From the NCBI GenBank assembly GCA_964537975.1, contig CAZIDP010000016.1, positions 13,524 to 77,523 of the forward strand: a stretch of 64,000 bases of DNA, given 5' to 3'. Source of the stretch: SCBR16-9 sp964537975 (GTDB lineage Bacteria > Hydrogenedentota > Hydrogenedentia > Hydrogenedentales > SCBR16-9). A program made the translations under genes and the position numbers. The notes beneath the pieces were generated by a model. It did not search any database and was not told the origin of the DNA. It saw only the letters and a list, made by a program, of their open reading frames with translations. This document shows positions 8,153 through 17,445 of this stretch, one piece after another. Numbering within the stretch: the stretch's first letter is position 1; each line of letters begins with the position of its first letter.

Positions 8153-9186
8153 TGCAGGGCCTCAATAAAGATATGTGTGTTATACCATAAGAGGTCTTCA
8201 TAAGTATTCGTCTGCCGTGCTCCCCCTACCGGGTCGATTTCCATCAGCCGTATGCCCGCTGCTTCAGATACTACCTCAGCGGGACGTCTAGGCAATTGTG
8301 GTTCAGTAAACACAACACCTACATCTTGCATAGCCAATTGATCAATCACTTGTCGAATATAGCGTGGTGAAGCTTCCTGTCCCGGATAGGGTTCCACCAG
8401 TGCGGCAACTTCAATACCATAACGATCTGTGTAATAAATCCAGGATGGGTGAAATAATGCTACGACACCACCAGAAACTACAGAAATAGCGGTGTTGATA
8501 TCATCATGTAATTGCTCCAGTCGCTCATTAAACGCTGCTGCATTTGCTTCGTATGTTTCACATCCCTCCGGGTCCAGCCGACACAAGTGAGCGGTCAACA
8601 CGGGTAACATGGAGGCAACAGCCAGGGGATCAGCCCAGTAATGCGGGTCCAGATCGCCATGATCATGCTCATCTGCATGATCATTTCTATGGTTGTGTTC
8701 ATGTGTTTCGCCGTGATCATGCAGCGTGCATGCGCTGTCCTCATCCCAGTGTCGCTTCATTGCTTCATCTACCATGGGAAACGTAGGGATTCTTTCCCGG
8801 GCCGGCAACCCTGCTGCCCAGCCATCATATAAATCGTCTATATAAAACAATGCCAAGGCGCCTTCAGAACGACGAGCGTCTGAAGGACGTATTTCATAGG
8901 TATGCGGAGATACACCTGCTGGCATCAAACACTCAACAGTCGTTCGCTCACCTACGACTTCACGTAATATGATGGCTACAGGAGGACACGTCGCGGCAAA
9001 GTATGCGGTATCACTCCGTGGTTTTGAACAACCCGAAACAATCAGAGCCAAAGTGATAACAAGACACAACATGCTGGCAAAGCGGACATTTCTTGACCAG
9101 CACCTCAATTCTTCAGTATGAATACTTACTTTTTCAATTGACTTTACAATGTAAAAAAACATGATATATATAACATACCCTACCAT
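8149..9186 (-). CDS. znuA: Zinc-type ABC transporter substrate-binding lipoprotein
   Basis: A cluster A-I metal-binding protein. The lipobox LIVSGC predicts a lipid-anchored periplasmic protein. A His/Asp/Glu-rich loop (from HDHGETHEHN to HGDLDPHYW) precedes the conserved DPHYWADP, typical of zinc-specific ZnuA proteins. Further motifs are HPSWIYYTDRYGIEV and EPYPGQEASPRYI. The start is uncertain. The ATG at 9186 lacks a ribosome site and gives an unusually long N-terminus containing the near-palindrome at 9161-9176, so translation may begin downstream (TTG or ATG before the hydrophobic stretch). Confidence 0.88.
   Translation of the reverse strand: MVGYVIYIMFFYIVKSIEKVSIHTEELRCWSRNVRFASMLCLVITLALIVSGCSKPRSDTAYFAATCPPVAIILREVVGERTTVECLMPAGVSPHTYEIRPSDARRSEGALALFYIDDLYDGWAAGLPARERIPTFPMVDEAMKRHWDEDSACTLHDHGETHEHNHRNDHADEHDHGDLDPHYWADPLAVASMLPVLTAHLCRLDPEGCETYEANAAAFNERLEQLHDDINTAISVVSGGVVALFHPSWIYYTDRYGIEVAALVEPYPGQEASPRYIRQVIDQLAMQDVGVVFTEPQLPRRPAEVVSEAAGIRLMEIDPVGGARQTNTYEDLLWYNTHIFIEALQ
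9161..9176. promoter_or_regulatory. AT-rich near-palindrome, candidate metal-regulator site
   Basis: ATGATATATATAACAT matches its own reverse complement at 14 of 16 positions. It lies between the znuA-type and zntA-type genes and resembles Fur/Zur-type boxes in composition and size. Low-complexity AT sequence makes chance palindromes easy, so this is only a candidate. Confidence 0.35.
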
Positions 9187-9197
9187 GGTGATTATGT

Positions 9198-9237
9198 CGA
9201 TACCAGATATCTCTGGTAGAATTACTTCGTGGTATCG
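9198..9237. promoter_or_regulatory. Nested inverted repeats between metal importer and exporter
   Basis: TACCAGA (9201-9207) and TCTGGTA (9212-9218) form a perfect 7-bp dyad with a TATC centre. CGATACCA (9198-9205) and TGGTATCG (9230-9237) form a perfect 8-bp dyad that uses the same bases in its left arm, so as RNA the two structures exclude each other. The small dyad is followed by a TAGAAT hexamer at 9217-9222 on the plus strand. This is suggestive of an operator at the exporter promoter. Confidence 0.45.
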
Positions 9238-9258
9238 TGCAGAAAAATTTGCCCTCTA

Positions 9259-9287
9259 ATGATAACAGAATTTCAATAAGTAAGCAA
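9259..9287 (-). promoter_or_regulatory. Probable promoter of the metal importer operon
   Basis: On the minus strand TTGCTT (9287-9282) and TATCAT (9264-9259) are separated by 17 nt. The transcript would carry the nested inverted repeats in its leader before the importer genes. Confidence 0.45.
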
Positions 9288-9352
9288 CTTAACCTTTGAC
9301 AACAAATAAGTACACAACACCACATCATAAAAACAAAAAAGATAAATTCTAT

Positions 9353-11596
9353 ATGAATCAATTCCAATATAAAATTCAAGGTATGGACTGTGCTGAAGAA
9401 GTTGCCTTGATCAAGAAAGTACTGTTGCCTGTAGTCAAAAACGATGAAACTTGCTTGCAGTTCGATTTACTTAAAGGCAAATTGACGGTCAATACACCAG
9501 ATCAGGACATAAATCAAGAAGATTTGGCAAGCATTATCAAAAAAACAGGACTACACGCGGAGCCGTGGATAGAATCAGAACTATACCCGGATCATCGAAA
9601 ATTCGGGTATAAAGAAATTTTCTGTCTACTGAGTGGACTGAGTCTGCTACTCGGGTTCTTTTACCATGCGATGATGGAAGGATGGCTGACAGCGCTAATG
9701 GCTGAATCCGATATGTCTGATTCGCCAACACCTACGCTTACTGTAATACTATACGTTATTACCATTGTGACTGGTGCACGCTTCTTTGCGCCAAAAGGCT
9801 TTCATGCATTACGTATACTCCGCCCGGACATTAACCTGCTGGTTACAGTCGCAATTATCGGTGCCATTGCACTGGGAGAATTTTTTGAAGCAGCAATGGT
9901 AGCTTTTCTTTTTTCTGTTGCATTACTGCTTGAAAGCTGGAGCGTGGGTCGTGCAAGAAATGCGATCCGTGCCTTGATGGATATGTCTCCACAAAATGCC
10001 CGACGCATCGAAGTTTCAGACGACGATAAAGTAATTGAAGTACTCAGCCCCGTGGAGACTATTGTCCCAGGAGAAACCATAGTGGTGCATCCAGGCGAGC
10101 GTATACCGCTGGATGGAAAAGTGCATCGGGGTATAACATCGGTGAACCAGGCGCCAATCACCGGCGAATCGTTGCCCGTACCCAAAAAGCAGGATGACAT
10201 GGTCTATGCTGGGTCGATAAACAATGAAGGGGCTATCGAGATCGAGGTTACCCGCCCTGCCAAAGATTCCAGTCTGGCACGTATTGTTCGTATGGTTGAG
10301 GAAGCCCAGTCACGCCGCGCTCCCGCGGAACAATGGGTAGAAAAATTTGCGCGCTATTACACCCCTGCCATGATGGGACTGGCACTGCTCATCGCGCTGC
10401 TACCTCCTCTTATAATGGGAATGCCCTGGGGTCAAGCAATCTACCTCTCGCTGGTAATGTTGCTCATAGCCTGTCCATGCGCGTTGGTCATCTCGACTCC
10501 CGTAAGTATTGTCGCCGGGTTGTCGACGGCTGCACGTTCTGGCATCTTAATCAAAGGGGGTGCCTATCTGGAAGCACCGGCACATCTGCGAGCGGTAGCC
10601 TTTGACAAGACGGGCACCTTGACTGAAGGGAAGCCACAAGTACAAAAGGTATCATCATTAAATCATCATGATGAAACCTTGATCTTACAATTGGCTGCAA
10701 CCTTGGAGAGTCGAAGCCAACACCCCTTGGCTCAAGCGATAGTCAGTCATGCGGCAGAAACTGGAGTTACCTTATCACAAGCCTCAAACCATCAGGCTAT
10801 TGAAGGCAAGGGTGCCAAAGCGCTCATAGAAGGTAAACCGTACTGGATTGGAAACGCGCGATTGGCCAGAGAGCTATGCCAGCGTTCCGAAGATCAAAAT
10901 GTTTCCAATGATCAACATGATTTTTTGACTAGTACGCTCGAAGATGCATTGAGCCATGCTGAATCCGTAGAAGATGCAGGGCATTCTGTAGTGATTCTTG
11001 GATGTGACAATGAGCCGATGGGATTAATCAGCATAGCGGATACCCCTCGCGTCGGAGCATCTGAGACGCTGTTAAAGCTGAAGAAATATGGAATCCATAA
11101 TACCATTATGCTCACAGGAGATAATCAAGGCACCGCCCGATCATTGGCAGAAATGCTGGGTATCAATGAGTTTTACGCTGGGCTGTTACCGGAAGATAAG
11201 GTGGACCGGATTAATGATCTGAAAGCCGCATATGGCAATGTTGCCATGGTGGGAGACGGCATCAATGACGCGCCTGCCCTGGCTGCCGCCAATCTGGCTA
11301 TATCTATGGGAGCCATTGGAAGCGATGCCGCAATTGAGACCAGTGATATTGCACTAATGTCAGACGACATCACCAAATTGCCCTGGTTGATTCGTCACTC
11401 AAAACGCACCTTGCGAATCATTAAACAAAATATCGTTATCGCACTTGGTTTGAAAATTGTCGTATTGGTATTGGCTTTTTTCGGTATCGCAGCGCTCTGG
11501 CTAGCCATTGTCGCCGATATGGGTGCCTCCCTGCTGGTGATTTCCAATGGGATGCGCCTGTTGCGTGGCGCCTCAACCAAATCTGGAATCCATTAA
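9353..11596 (+). CDS. zntA: Zinc/cadmium/lead-type P1B ATPase
   Basis: Exports soft divalent metals from the cytoplasm at the cost of ATP. From the ATG at 9353 it has 747 aa. An N-terminal metal-binding domain carries GMDCAEE (10-16), the ZntA/CadA form. TGES (270-273) is the actuator loop, CPC (374-376) the transmembrane metal site, DKTGT (418-422) the phosphorylated Asp, HP at 457-458 and GDGIND at 634-639. The last membrane helices keep Lys701 and Asp722 (ADMGAS), as in the zinc/cadmium subgroup. A TTG at 9296 would add 19 polar residues; neither start has a clear ribosome site. The importer operon diverges from it and an FAD oxidoreductase follows after 3 nt. Confidence 0.92.
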   Translation: MNQFQYKIQGMDCAEEVALIKKVLLPVVKNDETCLQFDLLKGKLTVNTPDQDINQEDLASIIKKTGLHAEPWIESELYPDHRKFGYKEIFCLLSGLSLLLGFFYHAMMEGWLTALMAESDMSDSPTPTLTVILYVITIVTGARFFAPKGFHALRILRPDINLLVTVAIIGAIALGEFFEAAMVAFLFSVALLLESWSVGRARNAIRALMDMSPQNARRIEVSDDDKVIEVLSPVETIVPGETIVVHPGERIPLDGKVHRGITSVNQAPITGESLPVPKKQDDMVYAGSINNEGAIEIEVTRPAKDSSLARIVRMVEEAQSRRAPAEQWVEKFARYYTPAMMGLALLIALLPPLIMGMPWGQAIYLSLVMLLIACPCALVISTPVSIVAGLSTAARSGILIKGGAYLEAPAHLRAVAFDKTGTLTEGKPQVQKVSSLNHHDETLILQLAATLESRSQHPLAQAIVSHAAETGVTLSQASNHQAIEGKGAKALIEGKPYWIGNARLARELCQRSEDQNVSNDQHDFLTSTLEDALSHAESVEDAGHSVVILGCDNEPMGLISIADTPRVGASETLLKLKKYGIHNTIMLTGDNQGTARSLAEMLGINEFYAGLLPEDKVDRINDLKAAYGNVAMVGDGINDAPALAAANLAISMGAIGSDAAIETSDIALMSDDITKLPWLIRHSKRTLRIIKQNIVIALGLKIVVLVLAFFGIAALWLAIVADMGASLLVISNGMRLLRGASTKSGIH

Positions 11597-11599
11597 CCT

Positions 11600-12724
11600 G
11601 TGGGCGCAGAATCGCCACTTTCATGCTCCTTGCTGCTTGTTGGCGGTGGCCATGCCCATCTTGAAATAATCCGAAGTGCAGCATCATTTCTCTCTGCCGG
11701 TCATTCTGTACATCTCATTGATACAGCGAACTTCTACTATTCCGGAATGGCTTCAGGCATGTTGGGAGGCAAGTATGAAGTCGATGATATCGGCGTTGAT
11801 CTGACTTCACTTTGCCAAAGAAACAATGTAGGCATGACACATGATCATGTGAAACAAATACACCCCAATCAACGAATCGTTAAAACTTTCAGCGGACAAA
11901 CATTTCATTATGACGTACTGTCACTCAACATGGGCAGTCGTGTATTGCATAAAGTTGATCAGCAGACCACAGATACAGAGCGGATATTCTATGCCAAGCC
12001 ATTGACCGAATTGATGCGGCTTCGCAACCGGTTGGAAATTGATTGGAAAGAACACAATCATTCACCACATATTGTAGTCGTTGGGGGTGGCGCGACTGGT
12101 GTAGAGCTGAGCGCCAATCTCTGTACATTGGCCCAAAGCCAGAACAGCGACTTGCATCTGACATTGCTATGTAGTAGCAAGCACCTGGTGCCAGATGCCC
12201 CACCAGGAGCCAGCGAATTTCTCTACCACTTTCTGACCAAACAAGGTGTTCAGATTCAATCCGAAGCCAGGGCAACACGCATCACAGCAGATCATGTGTA
12301 CACGGATCATTCATCAGAGCAGTTCGATTACCTTTTGCTGGCTACCGGACTGGGCTTTCAACCTCCTGTAACAGACTTCGGATTGCCCTGTTCGGAAGCT
12401 GGTATTCCTGTATCGTCAACACTGGAAGTGCGTGACACAGAAAATGTATTTGCCATAGGCGACTGCATGGATTTTTCGCCACGGCCACTTCCCAAGCTAG
12501 GGGTATTTGGTGTACGGGCAACGCCCGTGTTGCTGCATAATTTACATGCCAAACTACTAGGTGCGCCATTGCATGAATACATCCCCCAATCACGTTATCT
12601 ATCTATTCTCAATCTGGGCAATGGAAGTGCATTAGCATATTGGGGCTCATTCTGGTGGCAAGGCCGATCTGCAATGCGACTCAAGCATTGGCTCGATACC
12701 GCATTCCTGAATCGATACCGGTAG
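11600..12724 (+). CDS. FAD/NAD(P)-binding pyridine nucleotide-disulfide oxidoreductase family protein
   Basis: A 374-aa two-dinucleotide-fold flavoprotein. FAD binding: VGGGHAHLE (14-22). NAD(P) binding: VVGGGATGVE (160-169). The second FAD motif is FAIGDCMDF (284-292). VGGGHAH rather than GxGxxG is typical of the group related to the N-terminal domain found fused to SelD in some bacteria, and to type II NADH dehydrogenases; here it is free-standing. The GTG start is 3 nt after the ATPase stop, so it is co-transcribed and probably translationally coupled. The function, perhaps a quinone or sulfide oxidoreductase, is not determined. Confidence 0.8.
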   Translation: MGAESPLSCSLLLVGGGHAHLEIIRSAASFLSAGHSVHLIDTANFYYSGMASGMLGGKYEVDDIGVDLTSLCQRNNVGMTHDHVKQIHPNQRIVKTFSGQTFHYDVLSLNMGSRVLHKVDQQTTDTERIFYAKPLTELMRLRNRLEIDWKEHNHSPHIVVVGGGATGVELSANLCTLAQSQNSDLHLTLLCSSKHLVPDAPPGASEFLYHFLTKQGVQIQSEARATRITADHVYTDHSSEQFDYLLLATGLGFQPPVTDFGLPCSEAGIPVSSTLEVRDTENVFAIGDCMDFSPRPLPKLGVFGVRATPVLLHNLHAKLLGAPLHEYIPQSRYLSILNLGNGSALAYWGSFWWQGRSAMRLKHWLDTAFLNRYR

Positions 12725-12866
12725 ATCATGAACAAGGTTCTTAAGACAACATCACGATTGAATCTGGCAGTAAATCTGGACTGAATTGATATGAATTCTT
12801 TAAGATGGTAGCAACAGTGTTAGTTTAGGCAAAATCAAAGCGTACAACGAACAAGCGAGCCAAGGC

Positions 12867-14966
12867 ATGAAAATGTTAGTATCGATTTGTCTGGTATTGA
12901 CTGTAATATCAATGACGCGTTCAGCAAAGGCTGAAATGCCTGCATACGATATGGTGATATATGGCGGTACTTCGGCTGCCATCAGTGCCGCCGTTCAGGC
13001 TACCCGCATGGATAAGTCGGTTGTTGTCGTATGCCCCGAAAAACGCATCGGTGGCCTGAGCAGCAATGGCCTGGGATGGACAGACTCCGGGAACAATGCG
13101 GTGGTAGGTGGCCTGGCCCGAGAATTTTATCAACGCATTTGGAAATATTACCAGAGTGAGGATGCCTGGCGTTGGCAGTTGCGTGAAGAATATGGCAATC
13201 GGGGCCAATATGGCCTCGCAATCGAAGAAGAACTGGAAACTATGTGGATTTTTGAACCCCATGTGGCGGAAAAAGTCTTTGAAGATTGGGTGAAAGAATA
13301 CGACATTCCCATATTTCGGGATGAATGGCTCGATCGTGACCACGGCGTATCAATTCAAGATGGTAGCATTGAAAGCATTACAATGCTTACCGGAAACACC
13401 TTTCGTGGTCGTGTGTTTATTGACGCAACTTATGAGGGTGACCTGATGGCAGCAGCCGGCGTGTCGTACACCGTTGGTCGTGAAGCCAACAGTGTCTATG
13501 GAGAAACCTTGAACGGTGTCCAGACCGAACGGGCCATCAGCCATCAATTTGACGCATTCGTAGACCCCTATATAATTCCAGGCGATCCGGACAGTGGCCT
13601 GTTACCACGCATCCATGGCGAATCTCCTGGCATAGATGGAGAAGGTGACCACCGGGTTCAGGCCTATAATTTCCGGCTATGTCTTACCAAAGTACCGGAA
13701 AATCGCATACCATTTCCAAAGCCAGCCAATTACGATCCAATGCAGTATGAACTGTTGGGACGTTACATCGAAACCGGCTACCGGGGAATGTTTGGAAAAT
13801 TCGATCCAATCCCAAACAAAAAAACCGACACTAACAACCACGGCGCTTTTTCTACCGATAATATCGGGATGAACTACGATTATCCTGAGGCAAGCTACGA
13901 GCTGCGCCGTGAGATCATCAAAGAGCATGAGAACTATCAAAAGGGCTATTTCTGGTTCCTGGCCAATGACCCACGTGTTGCCGAAGATGTACGAGAGCAA
14001 ATGAGTCAATGGGGATTGGCAAAAGATGAGTTCACAGACAACGACCACTGGCCAACACAATTGTATGTGCGTGAAGCCCGCCGGTTGGTTGGAAACTTTG
14101 TTGTAACCGAAAATCATCTCCGCAGATTAGTTCCATCACCACGCTCTATTGGCATGGGTTCCTACAATATGGACTCGCACAATACGCAACGTTACGTGGC
14201 CTATGATGAAGAGGGTCGTGGATATGCCCGAAATGAAGGCGATATCCAAATATCACCTGGCGGCCCATATCCCATTGACTTCGGTGCCATTTTGCCCAAA
14301 GCGCATGAATGCTCCAATCTGCTGGTACCTGTATGCGTGTCGACTTCGCACATCGCCTATGGCTCCGTCCGCATGGAACCGGTATTCATGATCCTAGGCC
14401 AATCAGCTGCCACTGCGGCAGCGTTTGCCATTGATGAGGAGATTGCGGTGCAGGATGTCGATTACACAATACTCTCAGAGAAACTGCTGGATGATGGCCA
14501 GATACTGGATATGCATTATGATGGTAAGACCCAAATCAATCCGGACACACTTCCTGGAATTGTAATGAACCACACCGATGCAGAAGTCACCGGACCTTGG
14601 AGGCTTTCTCAATCCATCCCTCGAATGGTAGGCCGCAATTATCTGCATGATACTCCGGATGACCATGCCTCCTGTGAAATTCTCTACAACATCGCCATAC
14701 CCGCACCGGGAGACTATGAAGTTCGCTTGAGCTATGCAGCACATGAAAATCGAGCAACCAATGTCCCGGTAACAATAGTACATGCGGCGGGCAAAGAGTT
14801 ACTACACGTAAATCAACAACAGGCACCAGAAGTAGATGATCTGTTTACTTCATTAGGCCATTATACTTTCGATAAAGAAGCCCAGGTCCTTATATCAAAT
14901 GAAAATGCCGATGGTCATGTAATTGCCAACGCAGTTCAATTGCTTCCTGTTGAAGACAGCAACTGA
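12867..14966 (+). CDS. Exported FAD-dependent oxidoreductase with golvesin-like C-terminal domain
   Basis: A 699-aa protein with a signal peptide (residues 1-23, ending SAKA-E). The FAD-binding Rossmann fold is MVIYGGTSAAISAAVQA at about 28-44, followed by KRIGGLSSNGLGW, which is typical of the FAD_oxidored family often annotated as xanthan-lyase-like. The last ~140 residues form a separate beta-rich domain (ending VIANAVQLLP) of the golvesin/xanthan lyase C-terminal type, probably glycan binding. It reads in the same direction as the GH43-like gene 39 nt downstream, so oxidation or tailoring of a polysaccharide is plausible but unproven. Confidence 0.82.
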   Translation: MKMLVSICLVLTVISMTRSAKAEMPAYDMVIYGGTSAAISAAVQATRMDKSVVVVCPEKRIGGLSSNGLGWTDSGNNAVVGGLAREFYQRIWKYYQSEDAWRWQLREEYGNRGQYGLAIEEELETMWIFEPHVAEKVFEDWVKEYDIPIFRDEWLDRDHGVSIQDGSIESITMLTGNTFRGRVFIDATYEGDLMAAAGVSYTVGREANSVYGETLNGVQTERAISHQFDAFVDPYIIPGDPDSGLLPRIHGESPGIDGEGDHRVQAYNFRLCLTKVPENRIPFPKPANYDPMQYELLGRYIETGYRGMFGKFDPIPNKKTDTNNHGAFSTDNIGMNYDYPEASYELRREIIKEHENYQKGYFWFLANDPRVAEDVREQMSQWGLAKDEFTDNDHWPTQLYVREARRLVGNFVVTENHLRRLVPSPRSIGMGSYNMDSHNTQRYVAYDEEGRGYARNEGDIQISPGGPYPIDFGAILPKAHECSNLLVPVCVSTSHIAYGSVRMEPVFMILGQSAATAAAFAIDEEIAVQDVDYTILSEKLLDDGQILDMHYDGKTQINPDTLPGIVMNHTDAEVTGPWRLSQSIPRMVGRNYLHDTPDDHASCEILYNIAIPAPGDYEVRLSYAAHENRATNVPVTIVHAAGKELLHVNQQQAPEVDDLFTSLGHYTFDKEAQVLISNENADGHVIANAVQLLPVEDSN

Positions 14967-15005
14967 TAATCGTCAATTACCTCAAACAGCCAAAGAATAT
15001 AAAAC

Positions 15006-16514
15006 ATGAAAACAACACTTTCAATATGTACTAACATTTATATATTTCTGATTGCATTTTATTTTTTAACAACTAGTTATGCCGAAGATTTGGCAGAGGG
15101 TGAATTTGAAATGGAATTTGAAGGTATTCAAATTATTCTGTCAGGTGACTATGCTGATCCCAGTATTGTGCGAGATGGTAATGATTTTTACATGACCCAT
15201 TCATCATATGATTACTTACCGGGTTTACTCATTTGGCATTCACAAGACTTGTTGCACTGGGAAAGACTCTGCCATGCATTGCACACACCCATTCGGGATG
15301 TCTGGGCACCTGACTTCATAAAGCATAACGACCTGTTTTATATTTACTTTCCGGCGGCAGGTACAAACTGGGTTATTACAGCGCCACACCCCACAGGGCC
15401 ATGGAGCGAACCAACAGACCTGCAAGTAGGCGGCATTGATCCGGGCCACATCGCTACTCCGGATGGCAAACGTTATCTGTATCTGGACAATGGTTATTAC
15501 TACAGACTTACGGATGATGGCCTCAGTGTGGTTGGAGAACGCGAGAAGGGATACAGCGGCTGGATTTATCCTTCCGATTGGGTTACAGAGGGCTTCTGTC
15601 TTGAATCACCCAAGCTGTTTTTTCGTGAACCCTATTATTACCTGATCAGCGCCCAGGGCGGTACAGCCGGGCCTTCAACCAGCCACATGGTGGTCTCTGC
15701 ACGCGCTACCTCACCTGAAGGCCCCTGGGAAAACGACCCAGATAACCCAATAATCCGCACCTGGGACCGAAATGAACAATGGTGGTCGAAAGGGCATGGC
15801 ACAGTTATTGATGATGCCCAGGGCAACTGGTACATCGTGTACCACGCCTACCGAAATGGCCATTATCCATTGGGAAGGCATACGCTGCTGGAGCCGATTG
15901 AATGGAGCGAAGACAGGTGGTTCCATACGCACCGAGATAAACACGTTGAAGGGTTAGTCCAGTATCATAACAATACCTCACCGGTATCAGATACATTTAC
16001 ATTGCCGAATCTGCACTCGCAATGGCGCTTTTCAGGTATTGACCATATGGATGCGATTCATCTTATAAATGGTTCGCTCAGCTTTAAGACCAATCAAGAT
16101 AAACCTGTACTCATGCATGTCTTGAATGATGTCCCGAGTTATGAAGTTACTACATTGATTTCCATCGAAGGCAACGTGGAAGTCGGTTTGTACACCTATT
16201 ACAACGAACAAGCCCGGGCAGGCGTCGTGGTACAGGATGGCATCAGTGTGTTTGTTGACCGCCAAAAGCGTATTCCCGGGCCGTTGGTGCAAGACAAAAA
16301 TCGGTTTTATTTGCGTATACGACAAGACCGCTATGATTTTGCAGCCTTTGTGAGTAGCGACGGTAAGCAATGGCTCATGTGCAGTAGTGCCGCTGAAGTT
16401 TCCGGCTTTCACCACAATGTTTTTGGCGGGTTTACCTCACTGCGTATTGTGATACAAGGTATAGGTGAAGGTGTTGTGCATGTAGAAGATTTTCAATATA
16501 CGGCTTTGGAATAG
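15006..16514 (+). CDS. Exported GH43-like glycoside hydrolase
   Basis: A 502-aa five-bladed beta-propeller glycosidase (xylosidase/arabinanase-type family) with a signal peptide ending near SYA-E. The catalytic triad is visible in place: Asp51 in GDYADPSI, Asp103 in WAPDF and Glu200 in CLESPKLF. The C-terminal ~180 residues form a second beta-sandwich like those of GH43 subfamilies with an accessory domain. It likely follows the upstream FAD oxidoreductase in one transcript and converges on the CobW gene 19 nt away. The exact sugar specificity cannot be assigned. Confidence 0.87.
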   Translation: MKTTLSICTNIYIFLIAFYFLTTSYAEDLAEGEFEMEFEGIQIILSGDYADPSIVRDGNDFYMTHSSYDYLPGLLIWHSQDLLHWERLCHALHTPIRDVWAPDFIKHNDLFYIYFPAAGTNWVITAPHPTGPWSEPTDLQVGGIDPGHIATPDGKRYLYLDNGYYYRLTDDGLSVVGEREKGYSGWIYPSDWVTEGFCLESPKLFFREPYYYLISAQGGTAGPSTSHMVVSARATSPEGPWENDPDNPIIRTWDRNEQWWSKGHGTVIDDAQGNWYIVYHAYRNGHYPLGRHTLLEPIEWSEDRWFHTHRDKHVEGLVQYHNNTSPVSDTFTLPNLHSQWRFSGIDHMDAIHLINGSLSFKTNQDKPVLMHVLNDVPSYEVTTLISIEGNVEVGLYTYYNEQARAGVVVQDGISVFVDRQKRIPGPLVQDKNRFYLRIRQDRYDFAAFVSSDGKQWLMCSSAAEVSGFHHNVFGGFTSLRIVIQGIGEGVVHVEDFQYTALE

Positions 16515-16533
16515 CCCACAACTTCACCCATCA

Positions 16534-17445
16534 TCAGCACGCATTCATGCTGTCAAGCCTGTGTTGCATCTCTTCACTGGAACTGCCCTGTGTAATGAGT
16601 ACCAACTCCCAGGGAGGTGTTTCTGAAGCATGTGGAGCCGGTTCCAAGTACCATTGCCCACCTGCATATTCTAAGAACATTACTCCCGTGTCAGTCGGCA
16701 CGTATCCTTTGACGCGATACAATCCATCACCAAGTTCTGACAATGACAACTGCAATGCATGGACATCTACCGGCTTATGTAAAGCAGTTGTAAATACCTG
16801 AAAGTTTGGATCACGACACATGGCATATTCTCCATTAACATCATGGTTCATTTGATTACCTGAAAGTTGCCAATTCAATGGCAATTTTGCATACGTTGTT
16901 TGATATATTTCTGCGTATTGATTTATTTGCCTGAGTTCATCTGATAATGCCGACACATGTTCAGAAGTAGCGAGATCAGTCTTGTTCAACAAAATCAAAT
17001 CTGCGGCCTCAACTTGAGCAAGTATGTTGGGAAGCGTCTGACGCAACACAGGGAAAGTGCCAGGATCAACAACACAGATAATATTCGATATGCTGTAGAT
17101 TGTATCCAACCTGGTTTCTTCCAGCATCCGAGCAATTACTTTGGGGTTGGCCATACCGCTGGCCTCGATAATCACTCCTTCAATGTCTTCTCCATACCTT
17201 TGTGGAATCCAGCGGAGAATATCTATAAACTCATTCACGAGGCAGGAGCAGAAAATACTCCCACCTGGAATCATGACCATATCTTTTCCATGAACAGACA
17301 GCCTTTGGCCATCAATATCTATGGAAGAAAATTCATTGACCAGATACACCAGCTTTTTATCGGAAAACCTGCCAATGATCTGCTCCATCAAACAGGTCTT
17401 GCCACTTCCCAAAAAACCGGTTATCAAAACTAATGGTATGTTCAT
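16534..17445 (-). CDS. CobW/P47K-family GTPase
   Basis: A G3E-family GTPase of 303 aa, a class that acts as metallochaperones or metal-insertion factors. Walker A is GFLGSGKT (10-17) and the base-specificity motif is LNKTD. The usual CxCC metal site is altered to CSCL (Cys66, Cys68, no third Cys). The C-terminal CobW_C-type region contains LYRVKGYVPTD. The ATG overlaps the stop of the UroD-thioredoxin gene (ATGA), so the two are translationally coupled. That suggests it delivers metal, or loads cofactor, for the methyltransferase system; this is inference. Confidence 0.87.
   Translation of the reverse strand: MNIPLVLITGFLGSGKTCLMEQIIGRFSDKKLVYLVNEFSSIDIDGQRLSVHGKDMVMIPGGSIFCSCLVNEFIDILRWIPQRYGEDIEGVIIEASGMANPKVIARMLEETRLDTIYSISNIICVVDPGTFPVLRQTLPNILAQVEAADLILLNKTDLATSEHVSALSDELRQINQYAEIYQTTYAKLPLNWQLSGNQMNHDVNGEYAMCRDPNFQVFTTALHKPVDVHALQLSLSELGDGLYRVKGYVPTDTGVMFLEYAGGQWYLEPAPHASETPPWELVLITQGSSSEEMQHRLDSMNAC

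Noticed and set aside
9296..9352. TTG at 9296 as the start of the P-type ATPase
   Set aside because: It adds 19 polar residues before the normal N-terminal metal-binding domain; the ATG at 9353 gives the usual start, although neither has a strong ribosome site.
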